A stretch of DNA of 34,219 bases from Halobacteriales archaeon QS_4_69_34 (GCA_003021045.1 PXRN01000013.1:1-34219); one strand, 5' to 3'. Shown: positions 23,403-31,664, counted from the first letter of the stretch. Notes: a model not told the origin generated them from the sequence alone. Program-made: numbers and translations.

Positions 23403-24809
23403 ATGAACGCCGACGAGCGCGGTCTGTCGACGTCGAAGCGGCTCGGGATCGGACTCGTGGCCGTCCTGGTGATAGCTGCGGGCGGCGCGGTGCTCGCCAG
23501 CGCCGCCGGTGACACGGCAGTGAGCCTCTCGCCGTCGGAGCGAACCGTCACCCCCGGAACCACGACGACCTACGACGTCGTGGTCGAGAGCGCCGACGGC
23601 GGCGTCGGGGCGTTCAGCGCGACGGTCGGACTCGCCGAGCCGGATGCGGTGGGGGCGTCGATCACGGACGTGAGCGTCGCCGGCGACGCAGGCCTCGTGA
23701 ACACGAGCTACGGCGAGGACAACGCCTCGGTCACGATCGACGCCGCGCTGATGGACACCGCGGACACCGGCAGCGTGGCGATCGCGACCGTCACCGTCGA
23801 GGGCGAGGGCCCCGCCGGAGCGACCGACGTGACCCTCGACGTGGAGACCGTCGGCGACGAGGACGGCAACAGCTACGAGGTGACGGGAACCAGCGGCGCG
23901 TCGCTGACCGTCAGCGGTGGCGGCGACGGCGGCGCGACGACCACCGCGGCCACGGACACGGAAACCACTACGGTCGAGACGACGACCGGGACGACCACCG
24001 CGGCGGACGGGGGCGACGCGACGACGACCGCGACCGGGGGACCCGATGTGACGACCGAACCAGGGACGCCGGCGACCGACGACGCCGAGGCGGGGACGAC
24101 GGAAGCGGCGACCGACGGCGGGACGCCGGCGGACACCGGGACGACCGACGCCGAGGCGGAGCCCACGACCGGAGGAGGGGACGGCGCGGGCGATGCGACG
24201 ACGGCGGAAACCACGACGAGCGACGGCGCTGTCGGCGGCAACGGCAAAGCGAAGGTCGGCGACGGCACGGCCGACGATGGCACGGCTGACGACGGCGGGG
24301 ACACCGCGGACGGCGGAACGAGCACCGACGGGGGAAGCGAGAGGACGGCACAGCCCGACGGCGGGGCGGACGACACCACACCCGTGCCGGAGGCCGGCAG
24401 CGCCGCGGTGGGACTCGAACCCGCTGACGCCACCGTTGCGTCAGGCGAGAGCGCCACCTACGAGATCGGGGTCGAGAGCGCCGGCGGCGGCGTCGGGGCG
24501 CTCGAAGCGACGGTCGCGCTCGACGATCCGAGCGTGGCCTCGATCGGCGAGGTGGAGTTGGCGGGGAACCCGCCGCTCAACCAGACGAACGTCACCGACG
24601 ACGGCTCCGCGGCGACCATCGACGTCGCCTACCTCGGGAACGCGCTGGCAGACGATCCCGACGGGGTGACCGTCGCCACGGTGACGGTCGCGGGCGAGCA
24701 GGCGGGAACGAGCCCGGTCGCGCTGTCCGTGTCCGCGCTCGGCGACGCACAGGGCGAGATCTACGGCGTGAACGAGACGACCGACGCGTCGGTGACCGTC
24801 GAGGGCTAG
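23403..24809 (+). CDS. secreted protein with two cohesin-like domains and a Thr-rich linker
   Basis: This 468-residue exported protein has a basic start and one hydrophobic segment at about residues 14-35, ending in an Ala-rich probable cleavage site. Two related beta-domains follow: residues ~38-171 and ~334-468. They share the pattern V-x-LxP...T/SG...TYxVxVESAxGGVGA, then SITDV/SIGEV, and VATVTVxGE near the end. This is the layout of cohesin-like (dockerin-binding) immunoglobulin-type folds found in archaeal surface proteins. The ~162-residue linker is Thr/Asp/Gly/Ala-rich and probably O-glycosylated; several N-x-S/T sites (NTS, NAS, NQT, NVT, NET) lie in the domains. There is no lipobox, C-terminal transmembrane helix or PGF anchor, so it is either released or held by its N-terminal segment. 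Confidence 0.8.
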   Translation: MNADERGLSTSKRLGIGLVAVLVIAAGGAVLASAAGDTAVSLSPSERTVTPGTTTTYDVVVESADGGVGAFSATVGLAEPDAVGASITDVSVAGDAGLVNTSYGEDNASVTIDAALMDTADTGSVAIATVTVEGEGPAGATDVTLDVETVGDEDGNSYEVTGTSGASLTVSGGGDGGATTTAATDTETTTVETTTGTTTAADGGDATTTATGGPDVTTEPGTPATDDAEAGTTEAATDGGTPADTGTTDAEAEPTTGGGDGAGDATTAETTTSDGAVGGNGKAKVGDGTADDGTADDGGDTADGGTSTDGGSERTAQPDGGADDTTPVPEAGSAAVGLEPADATVASGESATYEIGVESAGGGVGALEATVALDDPSVASIGEVELAGNPPLNQTNVTDDGSAATIDVAYLGNALADDPDGVTVATVTVAGEQAGTSPVALSVSALGDAQGEIYGVNETTDASVTVEG

Positions 24810-24930
24810 GGCGCGTCGCCAGCACCGGGTCGAAGGGTCGTTGCTATCGGATGAGAGTCACCGAGAGCCTCCCGCGCCGTCCCGTCGCCGCCGGTCACCG
24901 ACGAGCGCAGCACCGACTGCCGACCGACAG

Positions 24931-24936
24931 TATAAC
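24931..24936 (+). promoter_or_regulatory. TATA-like box for the CinA-type gene
   Basis: TATAAC lies 32-37 bases before ATG 24968, predicting a leader of only a few bases. Confidence 0.45.
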
Positions 24937-24967
24937 TGCCGACCGCCCGTTGACTCGGAGTGAGTCC

Positions 24968-25696
24968 ATGCAGGTCGCGCTCCTCACCATCGGCGACGAG
25001 CTGCTGGCGGGCGACACCGAGAACACGAACGCGACGTGGCTCGCCCGCCGGCTGAGCGAGCGCGGCGTCGTCGTGAAGCGGATCCTCGTCGTGCCCGACG
25101 ACGAGGCGGCGATCGCCCGCAAAGTGCGGGAGTACGCCGCGGCCTTCGACGCCGTCCTCCTCACCGGCGGGCTCGGCGGGACGCCCGACGACGTGACCAT
25201 GACCGCCGTCGCACGGGCGTTCGACCGATCGCTGGCCGTGAACGAGGCGGCGCTCGAAGACGTCGAGGCGACCCTCGAACGCGTCCGCGAGGCCTACCCA
25301 GACATCGACGTCGATCCCGCGGCCGAGGCGTCGATCCCGGCTGGCGCACGGGCGCTCCCCAACGAGACCGGGCTCTCGCCGGGCTGCGTGCTCGAAAACG
25401 TCTACGTCTTCCCCGGGATTCCCGAGGAGATGCGGCCGATGTTCGAACGGGTGGAGACGGAGTTCGCGGGCGAGAGCCGGTCGCGCTCGTTTCACACCGC
25501 GACGCCCGAGGGCGATCTCGTCGGAACCCTGACCGAGGCGCGCGAGCGCTTCGACCTCGCGGTCGGCTGCTATCCCGACCGAGCGGCGCGGCGCAATCGG
25601 ATCAAGGTCGTCGGCGAGGACGACGCGCGCCTCGACGAAGCGACCGCGTGGCTGAAAGAGCGCGTGACGGTCGTCGAGGACGACCCGGAGCAGTAG
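24968..25696 (+). CDS. CinA-type molybdopterin-binding domain protein
   Basis: This 242-residue protein is a MoCF_biosynth (MoaB/MogA/CinA N-terminal) domain protein, COG1058. TIGDELLAGDTENTNATWLA at residues 7-26 and LTGGLGGTPDDVT near 64 are the two conserved loops that bind the pterin/nucleotide in this fold. The C-terminal CinA deamidase domain (NMN amidohydrolase) is absent, as in many archaeal members. In related CinA proteins the N-terminal half acts as an ADP-ribose pyrophosphatase, so a nucleotide hydrolase role is possible. ATG 24968 gives the standard family start MQVALLTIGDE. It converges on the S2P gene with a 24-base gap. Confidence 0.85.
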   Translation: MQVALLTIGDELLAGDTENTNATWLARRLSERGVVVKRILVVPDDEAAIARKVREYAAAFDAVLLTGGLGGTPDDVTMTAVARAFDRSLAVNEAALEDVEATLERVREAYPDIDVDPAAEASIPAGARALPNETGLSPGCVLENVYVFPGIPEEMRPMFERVETEFAGESRSRSFHTATPEGDLVGTLTEARERFDLAVGCYPDRAARRNRIKVVGEDDARLDEATAWLKERVTVVEDDPEQ

Positions 25697-25720
25697 CGTG
25701 GGCGGCCGACGCGGGGCGAG

Positions 25721-26941
25721 CTATCGGAGGCTCTCCTCGGGCCGGCGGGGCGTGCCGGGCGTCGCTCGGGGCGTCGACCGGGACGAGCCGGTCGACCGGA
25801 TGATGTCGAGGGCGGTCACGAGGTCCGTCCGGGAGACGATGCCGGCGAACTCCCCCCGGACGTCGACGACCGGCAGCCGGCCCACTCCGTGAGACTGCAT
25901 CTCGGTGAGCGCGCTCATCGCGTCGGCGTCGGCCGGGATGGTGTAGAGGTCGGTCGCCATCACCTCCTCGACGCGGTAGGCGTCGCGCTCGACCGGTCGC
26001 ACCGCCTGGGTGTCCGAGAGCGTGACCAGCCCGACGAGCGCGCCGCCGTCGAGCACCGGATAGCCAGTGTGGCGCTCGTCGAGCATCCGCCCGAGGAGGT
26101 CGGCGACGCTCGTCGACGGGGCGACGGTGGTGACCTCGGCGGCGGGCGTCATCACGTCCCGGACGACGACGCCTTCGAGGGCGGCTCTCGTGGTGACCTG
26201 TTGGGCCTCCGAGGAGGCACTGACGTAGATGAAGAAGGCGATGGCGACGAACACGAGGTTGCCCGCGAACAGGCCCAGAAGCCCGAGCAGGAAGGCGAAG
26301 GCCTTGCCGACCTCGGCGGCGATCTGGGTGGCACGCGCGTGTGGCCGGGTGCGTGCGAGCAGCGCCCGGAGGACGCGCCCGCCGTCCATCGGGAACCCCG
26401 GCAGGAGGTTGAAGCCCGCGAGCAGGACGTTCATCAGCGCGAGGTAGGCGAGGACGAATCGGGTGGCGTCGACGAGTACGCCCGACGCCGCGGTAGGTGC
26501 GACGATCGACGGCACGGCGAGGAAGGCGAGATAGGAGGCGAGACCGACCGCGACGCTGATCACTGGACCGGCGATGGCGACCGCGAGCTCCTGTTTCCAG
26601 TCCTCGGGCATCTCGGCGAGGCTGGCGATCCCGCCTAGAAACCACAGCGTGATCGAATCGATCCCGTAGCCGTAGCGCATTGCCACGAGCGAGTGGCCGA
26701 GCTCGTGGAGGACGACGCCGACGAACAGCCCGACGGCCGCGATCGCGCCGACGACGAACGGGATCGAACCCGTCGAGAGCGCGTCGGCCGCGATTTCGGC
26801 GTCGAGCGAGCGGTTGACGATCCCGACCCACTGGCCGACCTGCGTGCCGATGACCCACGCGACGACCGGCAGCGCGAGCAGGAACGACAGCCCCACCCGG
26901 ACGGGGATGCCGAAAGCGCTGCCGATCCGGAAGCTGGCCAT
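25721..26941 (-). CDS. site-2 protease (M50) with C-terminal CBS pair
   Basis: This 406-residue membrane protease has HELGH at residues 79-83 in a transmembrane helix and NLLPGFPMDGGR at 178-189, which supplies the third zinc ligand (D186). These are the hallmarks of intramembrane site-2 proteases. Five or six hydrophobic segments precede a tandem CBS domain at about residues 245-390 (DVMTPAAEVTTV and VEEVMATDLYTI mark the two repeats). CBS pairs usually bind adenine nucleotides and may gate the protease. The tail is Ser/Thr/Arg/Pro-rich. ATG 26941 is supported by a TATA-like box. Targets are unknown; the family cleaves membrane-anchored regulators. Confidence 0.92.
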   Translation of the reverse strand: MASFRIGSAFGIPVRVGLSFLLALPVVAWVIGTQVGQWVGIVNRSLDAEIAADALSTGSIPFVVGAIAAVGLFVGVVLHELGHSLVAMRYGYGIDSITLWFLGGIASLAEMPEDWKQELAVAIAGPVISVAVGLASYLAFLAVPSIVAPTAASGVLVDATRFVLAYLALMNVLLAGFNLLPGFPMDGGRVLRALLARTRPHARATQIAAEVGKAFAFLLGLLGLFAGNLVFVAIAFFIYVSASSEAQQVTTRAALEGVVVRDVMTPAAEVTTVAPSTSVADLLGRMLDERHTGYPVLDGGALVGLVTLSDTQAVRPVERDAYRVEEVMATDLYTIPADADAMSALTEMQSHGVGRLPVVDVRGEFAGIVSRTDLVTALDIIRSTGSSRSTPRATPGTPRRPEESLR

Positions 26942-26964
26942 GTCCGAACTCGGGCCGCGATCGT

Positions 26965-26970
26965 CTTAAA
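26965..26970 (-). promoter_or_regulatory. TATA box for the S2P gene
   Basis: Minus-strand TTTAAG lies 24-29 bases before ATG 26941, a strong haloarchaeal match in GC-rich surroundings. Confidence 0.55.
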
Positions 26971-27133
26971 CACCCCGTCGTGCCGTCCCGGAGAGCAGAG
27001 AGACTACGCGTTCGACGGACGGAACTCGGCAAGAGCGTCGCTCGCTCCGCTCCCTTCGCTCGTCGTGGGCCGGTCGGGCGCCGACGAACGGACGGAGCGA
27101 TTTTCCTCCCTCTCGCATCTGGCGGCCGACCCG

Positions 27134-28159
27134 CTACTCGCTCGGCTCGGCGACCGCGACGACCTGCTTGCCGACGTTCTCGCCCGCGAACAGCCCGAGG
27201 AACGCCTCGGGCGCGCGCTCGAAGCCCTCGACGACCGACTCGCGGTGTGTGACGTCGCCGCTCACGACCCACTCGCGGAGCCGTTCGTTCGCCCGGTCGA
27301 AGCGGGACGCGTAGTCGGAGACGAGAAAGCCCTCGACGCGGGCACGCGACGCGATGAGCTGTGGGAGCGTGCGCGGTCCGGTCGGGACGCCCTCCTCGTT
27401 GTAGTGGGCGATCTGCCCACAGACGGCGACCCGGGCGTCGACGGCGAGCCGGGTGAGGACCGCATCGGAGACCGGGCCACCGACGTTGTCGAAGTAGCCG
27501 TCGACACCGCCGGGTGCCGCCTCGTCGAGCGCCGCGCGGTGGTCCTCGGTCGCCGCGTAGTTGACGGCGGCGTCGAACCCGAACGCGTCTTCGAGCAGGG
27601 AGACCTTCTCGGCGGTTCCCGCAAAGCCGACGACCCGCGCACCGGCGAGGCCGGCGATCTGGCCGACGGTCGACCCGACGGCACCGGCGGCCCCGGAGAC
27701 GACGACCGTATCGCCCGGACCCGGCTCGACGACGTCGAGGGTGCCGAAGTAGGCGGTGCGGCCGGGCATCCCCAGGACCCCGAGGTACGACGGGAGCGTG
27801 ACGTTCTCGGGCGTGGGATCGACCGGTGTGAGGTCCGCGCCGTCGGCGACGGCGTACTCGCTCCAGTAGAGCCGCCCGAACACGAACTCGCCCGCTTCCC
27901 AGTCGTCGTGTTCGGACGCGACGACCTCGCCCACGACGTGGCCCTCCAGCCGGTCGCCGACCGCCCAGGGCTCGGCGTAGGAGTCCCGGTCGCGCATCCG
28001 ACCGCGCATGTACGGATCAACCGAGAGATAGAGTGTGCGGACGAGCACCTCCCCGCGACCGGGCTCCGGGATCGCCGTCTCCCGGAGCTCGAACGCGTCG
28101 AGATCGGGTTTGCCATCGGGACGGCCGCCGAGGACGAACTGCCTGTTGGTGTCGGCCAT
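27134..28159 (-). CDS. NADPH-dependent MDR oxidoreductase (prostaglandin reductase/CurA-like)
   Basis: This 341-residue medium-chain reductase belongs to the zinc-free leukotriene B4 12-hydroxydehydrogenase-like group, which reduces the double bond of enones using NADPH. The N-terminal GroES-like domain contains LYLSVDPYMRGRMRD near residue 44, typical of this group. The Rossmann domain has VVSGAAGAVGSTVGQIAG (AxxGxxG) near 152. YFDNVGG near 236 is another family marker. Zinc-binding cysteines are absent, as expected. ATG 28159 gives the family N-terminus MADTNRQFVLGGRPDG. It diverges from the cyclase/FAH operon; the shared 272-base region carries an 11-bp tandem repeat, so coordinated control is plausible. 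Confidence 0.9.
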   Translation of the reverse strand: MADTNRQFVLGGRPDGKPDLDAFELRETAIPEPGRGEVLVRTLYLSVDPYMRGRMRDRDSYAEPWAVGDRLEGHVVGEVVASEHDDWEAGEFVFGRLYWSEYAVADGADLTPVDPTPENVTLPSYLGVLGMPGRTAYFGTLDVVEPGPGDTVVVSGAAGAVGSTVGQIAGLAGARVVGFAGTAEKVSLLEDAFGFDAAVNYAATEDHRAALDEAAPGGVDGYFDNVGGPVSDAVLTRLAVDARVAVCGQIAHYNEEGVPTGPRTLPQLIASRARVEGFLVSDYASRFDRANERLREWVVSGDVTHRESVVEGFERAPEAFLGLFAGENVGKQVVAVAEPSE

Positions 28160-28214
28160 GCGCCTCCGTCTTCCGCTCCGAGGGACTTCGGGCTTCGGTA
28201 TCGCTCGACGATAT

Positions 28215-28252
28215 CGAACGATCAGCGAACGATCAGCGAACGATCAGCGAAC
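28215..28252. repeat. 11-bp tandem direct repeat, 3.4 copies
   Basis: CGAACGATCAG is repeated three times without mismatch (28215-28247) and followed by a partial copy (CGAAC). The period of 11 bp is about one helical turn, so a bound protein would see all copies on one face. It lies 56-93 bases upstream of the MDR gene and 180-217 bases upstream of the cyclase gene, next to the palindrome CGATATCG (28209-28216). It is either an operator array or a simple slippage repeat. Confidence 0.75.
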
Positions 28253-28402
28253 CGTGCTGTAGCCGACGGAGTCGCCATCCGAAGCTACCGCGCCCGTCCC
28301 GACCAGCGCCCGTTCGCCGCGTTGCACCAGGGGATCCCGGTCGCGTCCCAGTCCGGCGCGAGACCCACGTCTCGGCCGTGGCGGGACCGGACGACACAAA
28401 GC

Positions 28403-28407
28403 TATAC
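28403..28407 (+). promoter_or_regulatory. TATA box for the cyclase/FAH operon
   Basis: TATAC lies 25-29 bases before ATG 28432 and supports that start for a leaderless message. Confidence 0.55.
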
Positions 28408-28431
28408 CTCCCGGGGGCCGGGAAGGGCTCC

Positions 28432-29235
28432 ATGCTCTCGCTGTCGGACGCACGGGTCGTCGATCTGAGCATCCCCGTCGAACCGGGCGTGGCGAGCGAG
28501 CCGTGGCCGGCCGCGATCGAGTCGTTCGACCACGAGGCGGGCGCGGAGCTCCTCGCCGAGAACCTCCGCGGGCTCGGCGTCGCGGACGTGACCGCCGAGG
28601 ACTTCCCCGAGGGGATGGGGCTCGCGTGGGAGGAGATCGAGGCGATCACCCACACGGGCACGCACCTCGACGCGCCCTATCACTATGGCCCGACGGTCGG
28701 CGAGGACCCGGCGCGGACGATCGAAGCGGTGCCGATCGAGTGGTGCTGTGGCGACGCGGTGGTGCTCGATTTCACGTGGAAAACACCGGGGACCGAGATC
28801 ACGCCCGCGGAGCTCGACCGACAGCTCGACGAGCTCGACCACTCGCTTTCGGCCGGCGAGATCGTTCTCGTGCAGACGGGCGCGGACGAGCTGTGGGGCG
28901 AGCCCGCCTACCTGACCGACTTCCCGGGGATGGGCGCGGCCGCGACCGAACACCTCGTCGAGCAGGGCGTTCGGGTGATCGGCACGGACGCCTACGGCTT
29001 CGACAAGCCCTTCGGCGAGATGGGCCGTCGATACGCCGAAAGTGGCGATCCCGGGGAGCTCTGGCCGGCGCACTTCGCCGGCCGCGAGGTGGAGTACTGC
29101 CAGATCGAGAAGATGGCCAACCTCGACGCGCTCCCGCGGCGGACTGACGTCCCGCTCGTGACGACGCCGGTCGCGATCGAGGGCGCGAGCGCCGGGTGGG
29201 TGCGGCCGGTCGCGCTGTTCGAGGGGGACGGATGA
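28432..29235 (+). CDS. cyclase-family metal-dependent hydrolase (kynurenine formamidase-like)
   Basis: This 267-residue protein has the cyclase/formamidase signature HTGTHLDAPYH, with metal-binding H74, H78, D80 and H84. RVIGTDAYGFDKP and the late PAHFAGREVEYCQIEKMANL are further family blocks. Members hydrolyse N-formylkynurenine, isatin or related amides and lactones; which one applies here is not decidable. The start is ATG 28432 (MLSLSDARVVDLSIPVEP), with a TATA box 25-29 bases upstream. Its stop overlaps the next start as ATGA, so it is translationally coupled to the FAH-family hydrolase. That pairing points to breakdown of a ring or acyl-amide substrate. Confidence 0.9.
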   Translation: MLSLSDARVVDLSIPVEPGVASEPWPAAIESFDHEAGAELLAENLRGLGVADVTAEDFPEGMGLAWEEIEAITHTGTHLDAPYHYGPTVGEDPARTIEAVPIEWCCGDAVVLDFTWKTPGTEITPAELDRQLDELDHSLSAGEIVLVQTGADELWGEPAYLTDFPGMGAAATEHLVEQGVRVIGTDAYGFDKPFGEMGRRYAESGDPGELWPAHFAGREVEYCQIEKMANLDALPRRTDVPLVTTPVAIEGASAGWVRPVALFEGDG

Positions 29236-30209
29236 AACTCGCCAGCTTCGCGGTGCCGACGCCGCTCGGGCCCCGACACCGCGTCGGGGTCCGGGACGAC
29301 TCGGGACTGGTCGACGTCACGACCGCCTACGCGTGCGTGCTCGACGATCGGGGCGAGGCCGCACCCATCGAGGTCGCCGAGGCCATCGCGCCGCCCGAGA
29401 TGCTCGCGTTCCTGCGCCGGGGCGAGCGAGCGATCGAGGCCGCCAGGGAGGCCGCGGCGTTCGCGGCGGACGGCGGGAACAGCGGTGTCGAACGAGGTCC
29501 GGACGGCGCTCGGCTCGTCTTCGATCCCGGGGAGGTAGAGCTCCTGAGCCCGCTCCCACGGCCGAACTCGCTGCGCGACTGCATGGCCTTCGAGGAGCAC
29601 GTCGAGAACACGCTGGGCGAGCCACCGGACGCCTGGTACGACCTCCCGGTCTACTACAAGGGCAACCCCGATTCGGTCGTCGGTCCCGGCGCGACCGTCG
29701 AGTGGCCGTCCTACACCGACCGGCTCGACTACGAGCTCGAGCTCGCGGCGGTCGTCGGCCGCGAGGGCCGGGACGTCCCGGTCGCGGCGGCCAACTCCTA
29801 CATCGCCGGCTACACCGTCCTCGACGACTTCAGCGCGCGGGACACCCAGCTCCGGGAGATGCAGGGCAACCTCGGCCCCGCGAAGGGCAAGGACTTCGCC
29901 AACGCGCTCGGGCCGTACCTGGTGACGCCCGACGCGTTCGACCCCACCGAGGCGACGATGACCGCCGCGATCGACGGCGAGACGGTTTCGGAGGGGACGC
30001 CCGGCGAGATGTACCACTCGTTCGCGGAGATCCTCGCCCACGTCTCCGCAAGCGAGACGCTGTACCCCGGCGACGTGATCGGCAGCGGCACGGTCGGCGG
30101 GGGCTGTGGCCTCGAGACCGGGCGCTTTCTCGAACCCGGCGAGACGGTCGCGCTGTCGATCGAGGGCATCGGAACGCTGGAGAACCGGGTAATCGAACCG
30201 ACCGAGTGA
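29232..30209 (+). CDS. fumarylacetoacetate hydrolase (FAH) family protein
   Basis: This 325-residue enzyme has the C-terminal FAH domain. YELELAAVVGREG near residue 166 gives the metal-binding E-x-E of the fold, and GYTVLDDFSARD near 196 the next acidic ligand with the conserved FSARD. KGKDFANALGPYLVTPD and SGTVGGGCGLETGRFLEPGE are later landmarks of the family. Members cleave acylpyruvates, fumarylacetoacetate or decarboxylate/hydrate ring-cleavage products. It is the second gene of the operon with the cyclase. Possible routes include tryptophan/kynurenine or gentisate-type catabolism, but no ring dioxygenase is in the window. Confidence 0.92.
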   Translation: MKLASFAVPTPLGPRHRVGVRDDSGLVDVTTAYACVLDDRGEAAPIEVAEAIAPPEMLAFLRRGERAIEAAREAAAFAADGGNSGVERGPDGARLVFDPGEVELLSPLPRPNSLRDCMAFEEHVENTLGEPPDAWYDLPVYYKGNPDSVVGPGATVEWPSYTDRLDYELELAAVVGREGRDVPVAAANSYIAGYTVLDDFSARDTQLREMQGNLGPAKGKDFANALGPYLVTPDAFDPTEATMTAAIDGETVSEGTPGEMYHSFAEILAHVSASETLYPGDVIGSGTVGGGCGLETGRFLEPGETVALSIEGIGTLENRVIEPTE

Positions 30210-30618
30210 GCGACGGTGTTCGGCATCGAGGACCGGTAAGCCGGTCGTGCCCTGCCGTCACCGACCTCGATCGCATCTGCCCTGCTCGCACCTGCTCCGG
30301 CACTCGGCGGACGACCCGGCGTCGCTGTCGATCCCGGTCGTCGCGGGAAGCGAAGCGCCGTTCGCGGCTCGCGGGGTACTCTAGGTGGACTCCGTGGCCT
30401 CGTCGTGGCACAGAGCCACCCGAGCGGCGTCGGTTCACGGAGGACCGTTCGGTTCGTCGGGACGACCTCGATAGACCGTCGGTGAGAGGTGTCTACGGCG
30501 CATCGACCGCCATCGGTCGGCTGACAGCGGCGAGATCGCCGAGGGCGGAAGCGAGAGACCACCGGCGGAATCGCCGTCGACCGACGATGTATTCACCGAC
30601 CGCTACGACGGCGGACAC
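30210..30618. other. 409-base gap before deoC
   Basis: No gene, RNA or repeat is recognised. Only the TATA-like box close to deoC (30588-30594) is noted. The long plus-strand frame here is a compositional artefact continuing from a shadow of the FAH gene. Confidence 0.4.
30588..30594 (+). promoter_or_regulatory. TATA-like box for deoC
   Basis: TGTATTC lies 25-31 bases before ATG 30619. Confidence 0.4.
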
Positions 30619-31368
30619 ATGGACCGCGCGGAGCTCGCCTCGCGGATCGATCACACCGTCCTGGGACCCGAGACCACGCCCGGGGACGTCGCGGCCGCCG
30701 TGGACGCGGCCGCCGAGTACGGCATGAACGCCTGCGTGCCACCGTGCTACGTCGCCGAGGCCGTGGCGCGCGTCCCGGACGTCACGCTCGTGACGGTCGT
30801 CGGCTTTCCGCACGGCCAGCACGCACCCCACGCGAAGCGTACCGAGGCCGTCCGGGCGTGGGAGGACGGCGCGGACGAACTCGACGTCGTCCTGAACGTC
30901 GGCCGCCTGCGCGCCGGCGCGGACGACGCCGTTCGCACCGAACTCGCCGAGGTCGTCGCAGCGGTGCCAGTACCGGTGAAGGTCATCGTCGAAGCCCCGC
31001 TGCTCGGAGCGGCGGAGACGCGCCGCGCCTGCCGCGTGGCGAAAGAGGCCGACGCCGACTTCGTGAAGACCGCCACGGGCTTCGCCGGTGGCGCGACGGT
31101 CGACGACGTGGCGCTCATGGCCGAGTTCCTGCCGGTGAAGGCAAGCGGGGGCATCGGGAGCTACGCGGCGGCGAAAGCGATGTTCGACGCCGGCGCGGAA
31201 CGGATCGGCGCGTCAAGCGGGGTCGCCATCGTTGAGGGATTCGAGACGAGGCCGTCCGACGACCGGTTGACGGGCGCGAGGTCGTCCGACGATCGGCTCG
31301 TTCCGCGGTGCTGCCCGGAAGGCCGTAGCGCTGGTGAGCCGGGAGACGCTCCGGACGAAAACGGTTAA
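30619..31368 (+). CDS. deoC: deoxyribose-phosphate aldolase with unusual C-terminal tail
   Basis: This 249-residue class I aldolase converts 2-deoxyribose-5-phosphate to glyceraldehyde-3-phosphate and acetaldehyde. The catalytic residues are readable: D89 (ELDVVLNVG), the Schiff-base lysine K150 (DFVKTATGF) and K174 (PVKASGGIG). The enzyme normally ends soon after the phosphate loop [11 protein letters not shown], here about residue 207. This copy continues for ~40 residues with a 10-residue duplication (PSDDRLTGA / SSDDRLVPR) and a CC pair. The tail is hydrophilic, unlike the enzyme core, and probably disordered. ATG 30619 fits the family start and a TATA-like box. It is a single gene; the small Cys-rich gene follows after 74 bases. 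Confidence 0.9.
   Translation: MDRAELASRIDHTVLGPETTPGDVAAAVDAAAEYGMNACVPPCYVAEAVARVPDVTLVTVVGFPHGQHAPHAKRTEAVRAWEDGADELDVVLNVGRLRAGADDAVRTELAEVVAAVPVPVKVIVEAPLLGAAETRRACRVAKEADADFVKTATGFAGGATVDDVALMAEFLPVKASGGIGSYAAAKAMFDAGAERIGASSGVAIVEGFETRPSDDRLTGARSSDDRLVPRCCPEGRSAGEPGDAPDENG
31248..31296 (+). repeat. imperfect direct repeat in the 3' end of deoC
   Basis: A 19-base segment (31248-31266) recurs at 31278-31296 with two mismatches and a 30-base period, keeping the reading frame. It creates the duplicated SDDRL motif in the DeoC tail. Confidence 0.65.
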
Positions 31369-31390
31369 TTCGGGTTAAATCGGACGAAAA
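31352..31390. repeat. short direct repeats around the deoC stop, upstream of the Cys-rich gene
   Basis: CGGACGAAAA occurs at 31352-31361 and 31381-31390, flanking two GGTTAA motifs (31363-31368 and 31374-31379 region). GTTAAAT could be a TATA box for the gene at 31443, with a leader of about 40 bases. An operator function is inference. Confidence 0.35.
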
Positions 31391-31442
31391 TCGCTTCGAG
31401 GGAGCTAGTCCTTCTTGAGATAGTGAATCCATAGCACGGACG

Positions 31443-31664
31443 ATGATGCTCGACTGCACGGTCTGTTCGGCCGCGATCGAGGAGGGGGACCCGAGCACGC
31501 TGATCGAGCGCGACGGCGAGAGCCATCGCGTCTGCTGTCTCACCTGTGCGGAGGCGTTCGCCGACCTACCGGACGAGGAGCTGTCGGGGACGAAAGGACG
31601 CGCGGGCAGTCCGGCGCACCGAGCCGCAGTGGTGTCCGATCGACGCCGCTCGCGGTCCGGGTGA
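31443..31664 (+). CDS. small Cys-rich metal-binding protein (TRASH/zinc-ribbon-like)
   Basis: This 73-residue protein has C5-x2-C8 (DCTVCSAAIEEGD) and H28, C31, C32 and C35 (SHRVCCLTCAEAF), a layout like TRASH or YHS-type metal-binding domains: two knuckles with an aromatic/hydrophobic helix after the second. Only the first ~42 residues look like a domain. The last ~30 are Arg/Ser-rich and may be the result of a displaced stop codon. Such proteins bind zinc or soft metals and sometimes act as metallochaperones or as parts of metal sensors. The start is the first of two adjacent ATGs. It precedes the Fe-S methylthiotransferase gene by 240 bases, so any functional link is speculative. Confidence 0.6.
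   Translation: MMLDCTVCSAAIEEGDPSTLIERDGESHRVCCLTCAEAFADLPDEELSGTKGRAGSPAHRAAVVSDRRRSRSG

Noticed and set aside
23873..24457. Ser/Val/Pro-rich minus-strand frame in the cohesin-like linker
   Set aside because: It is the antisense of a Thr/Asp repeat linker; the low complexity explains the missing stops.
26693..28468. 591-codon plus-strand frame opposite the protease and MDR genes
   Set aside because: It spans two real genes and their promoters in antisense and has no coherent domain.
28241..28468. small Arg-rich open frames between the MDR and cyclase genes
   Set aside because: They cover the promoter and repeat array and show no codon bias or motif.
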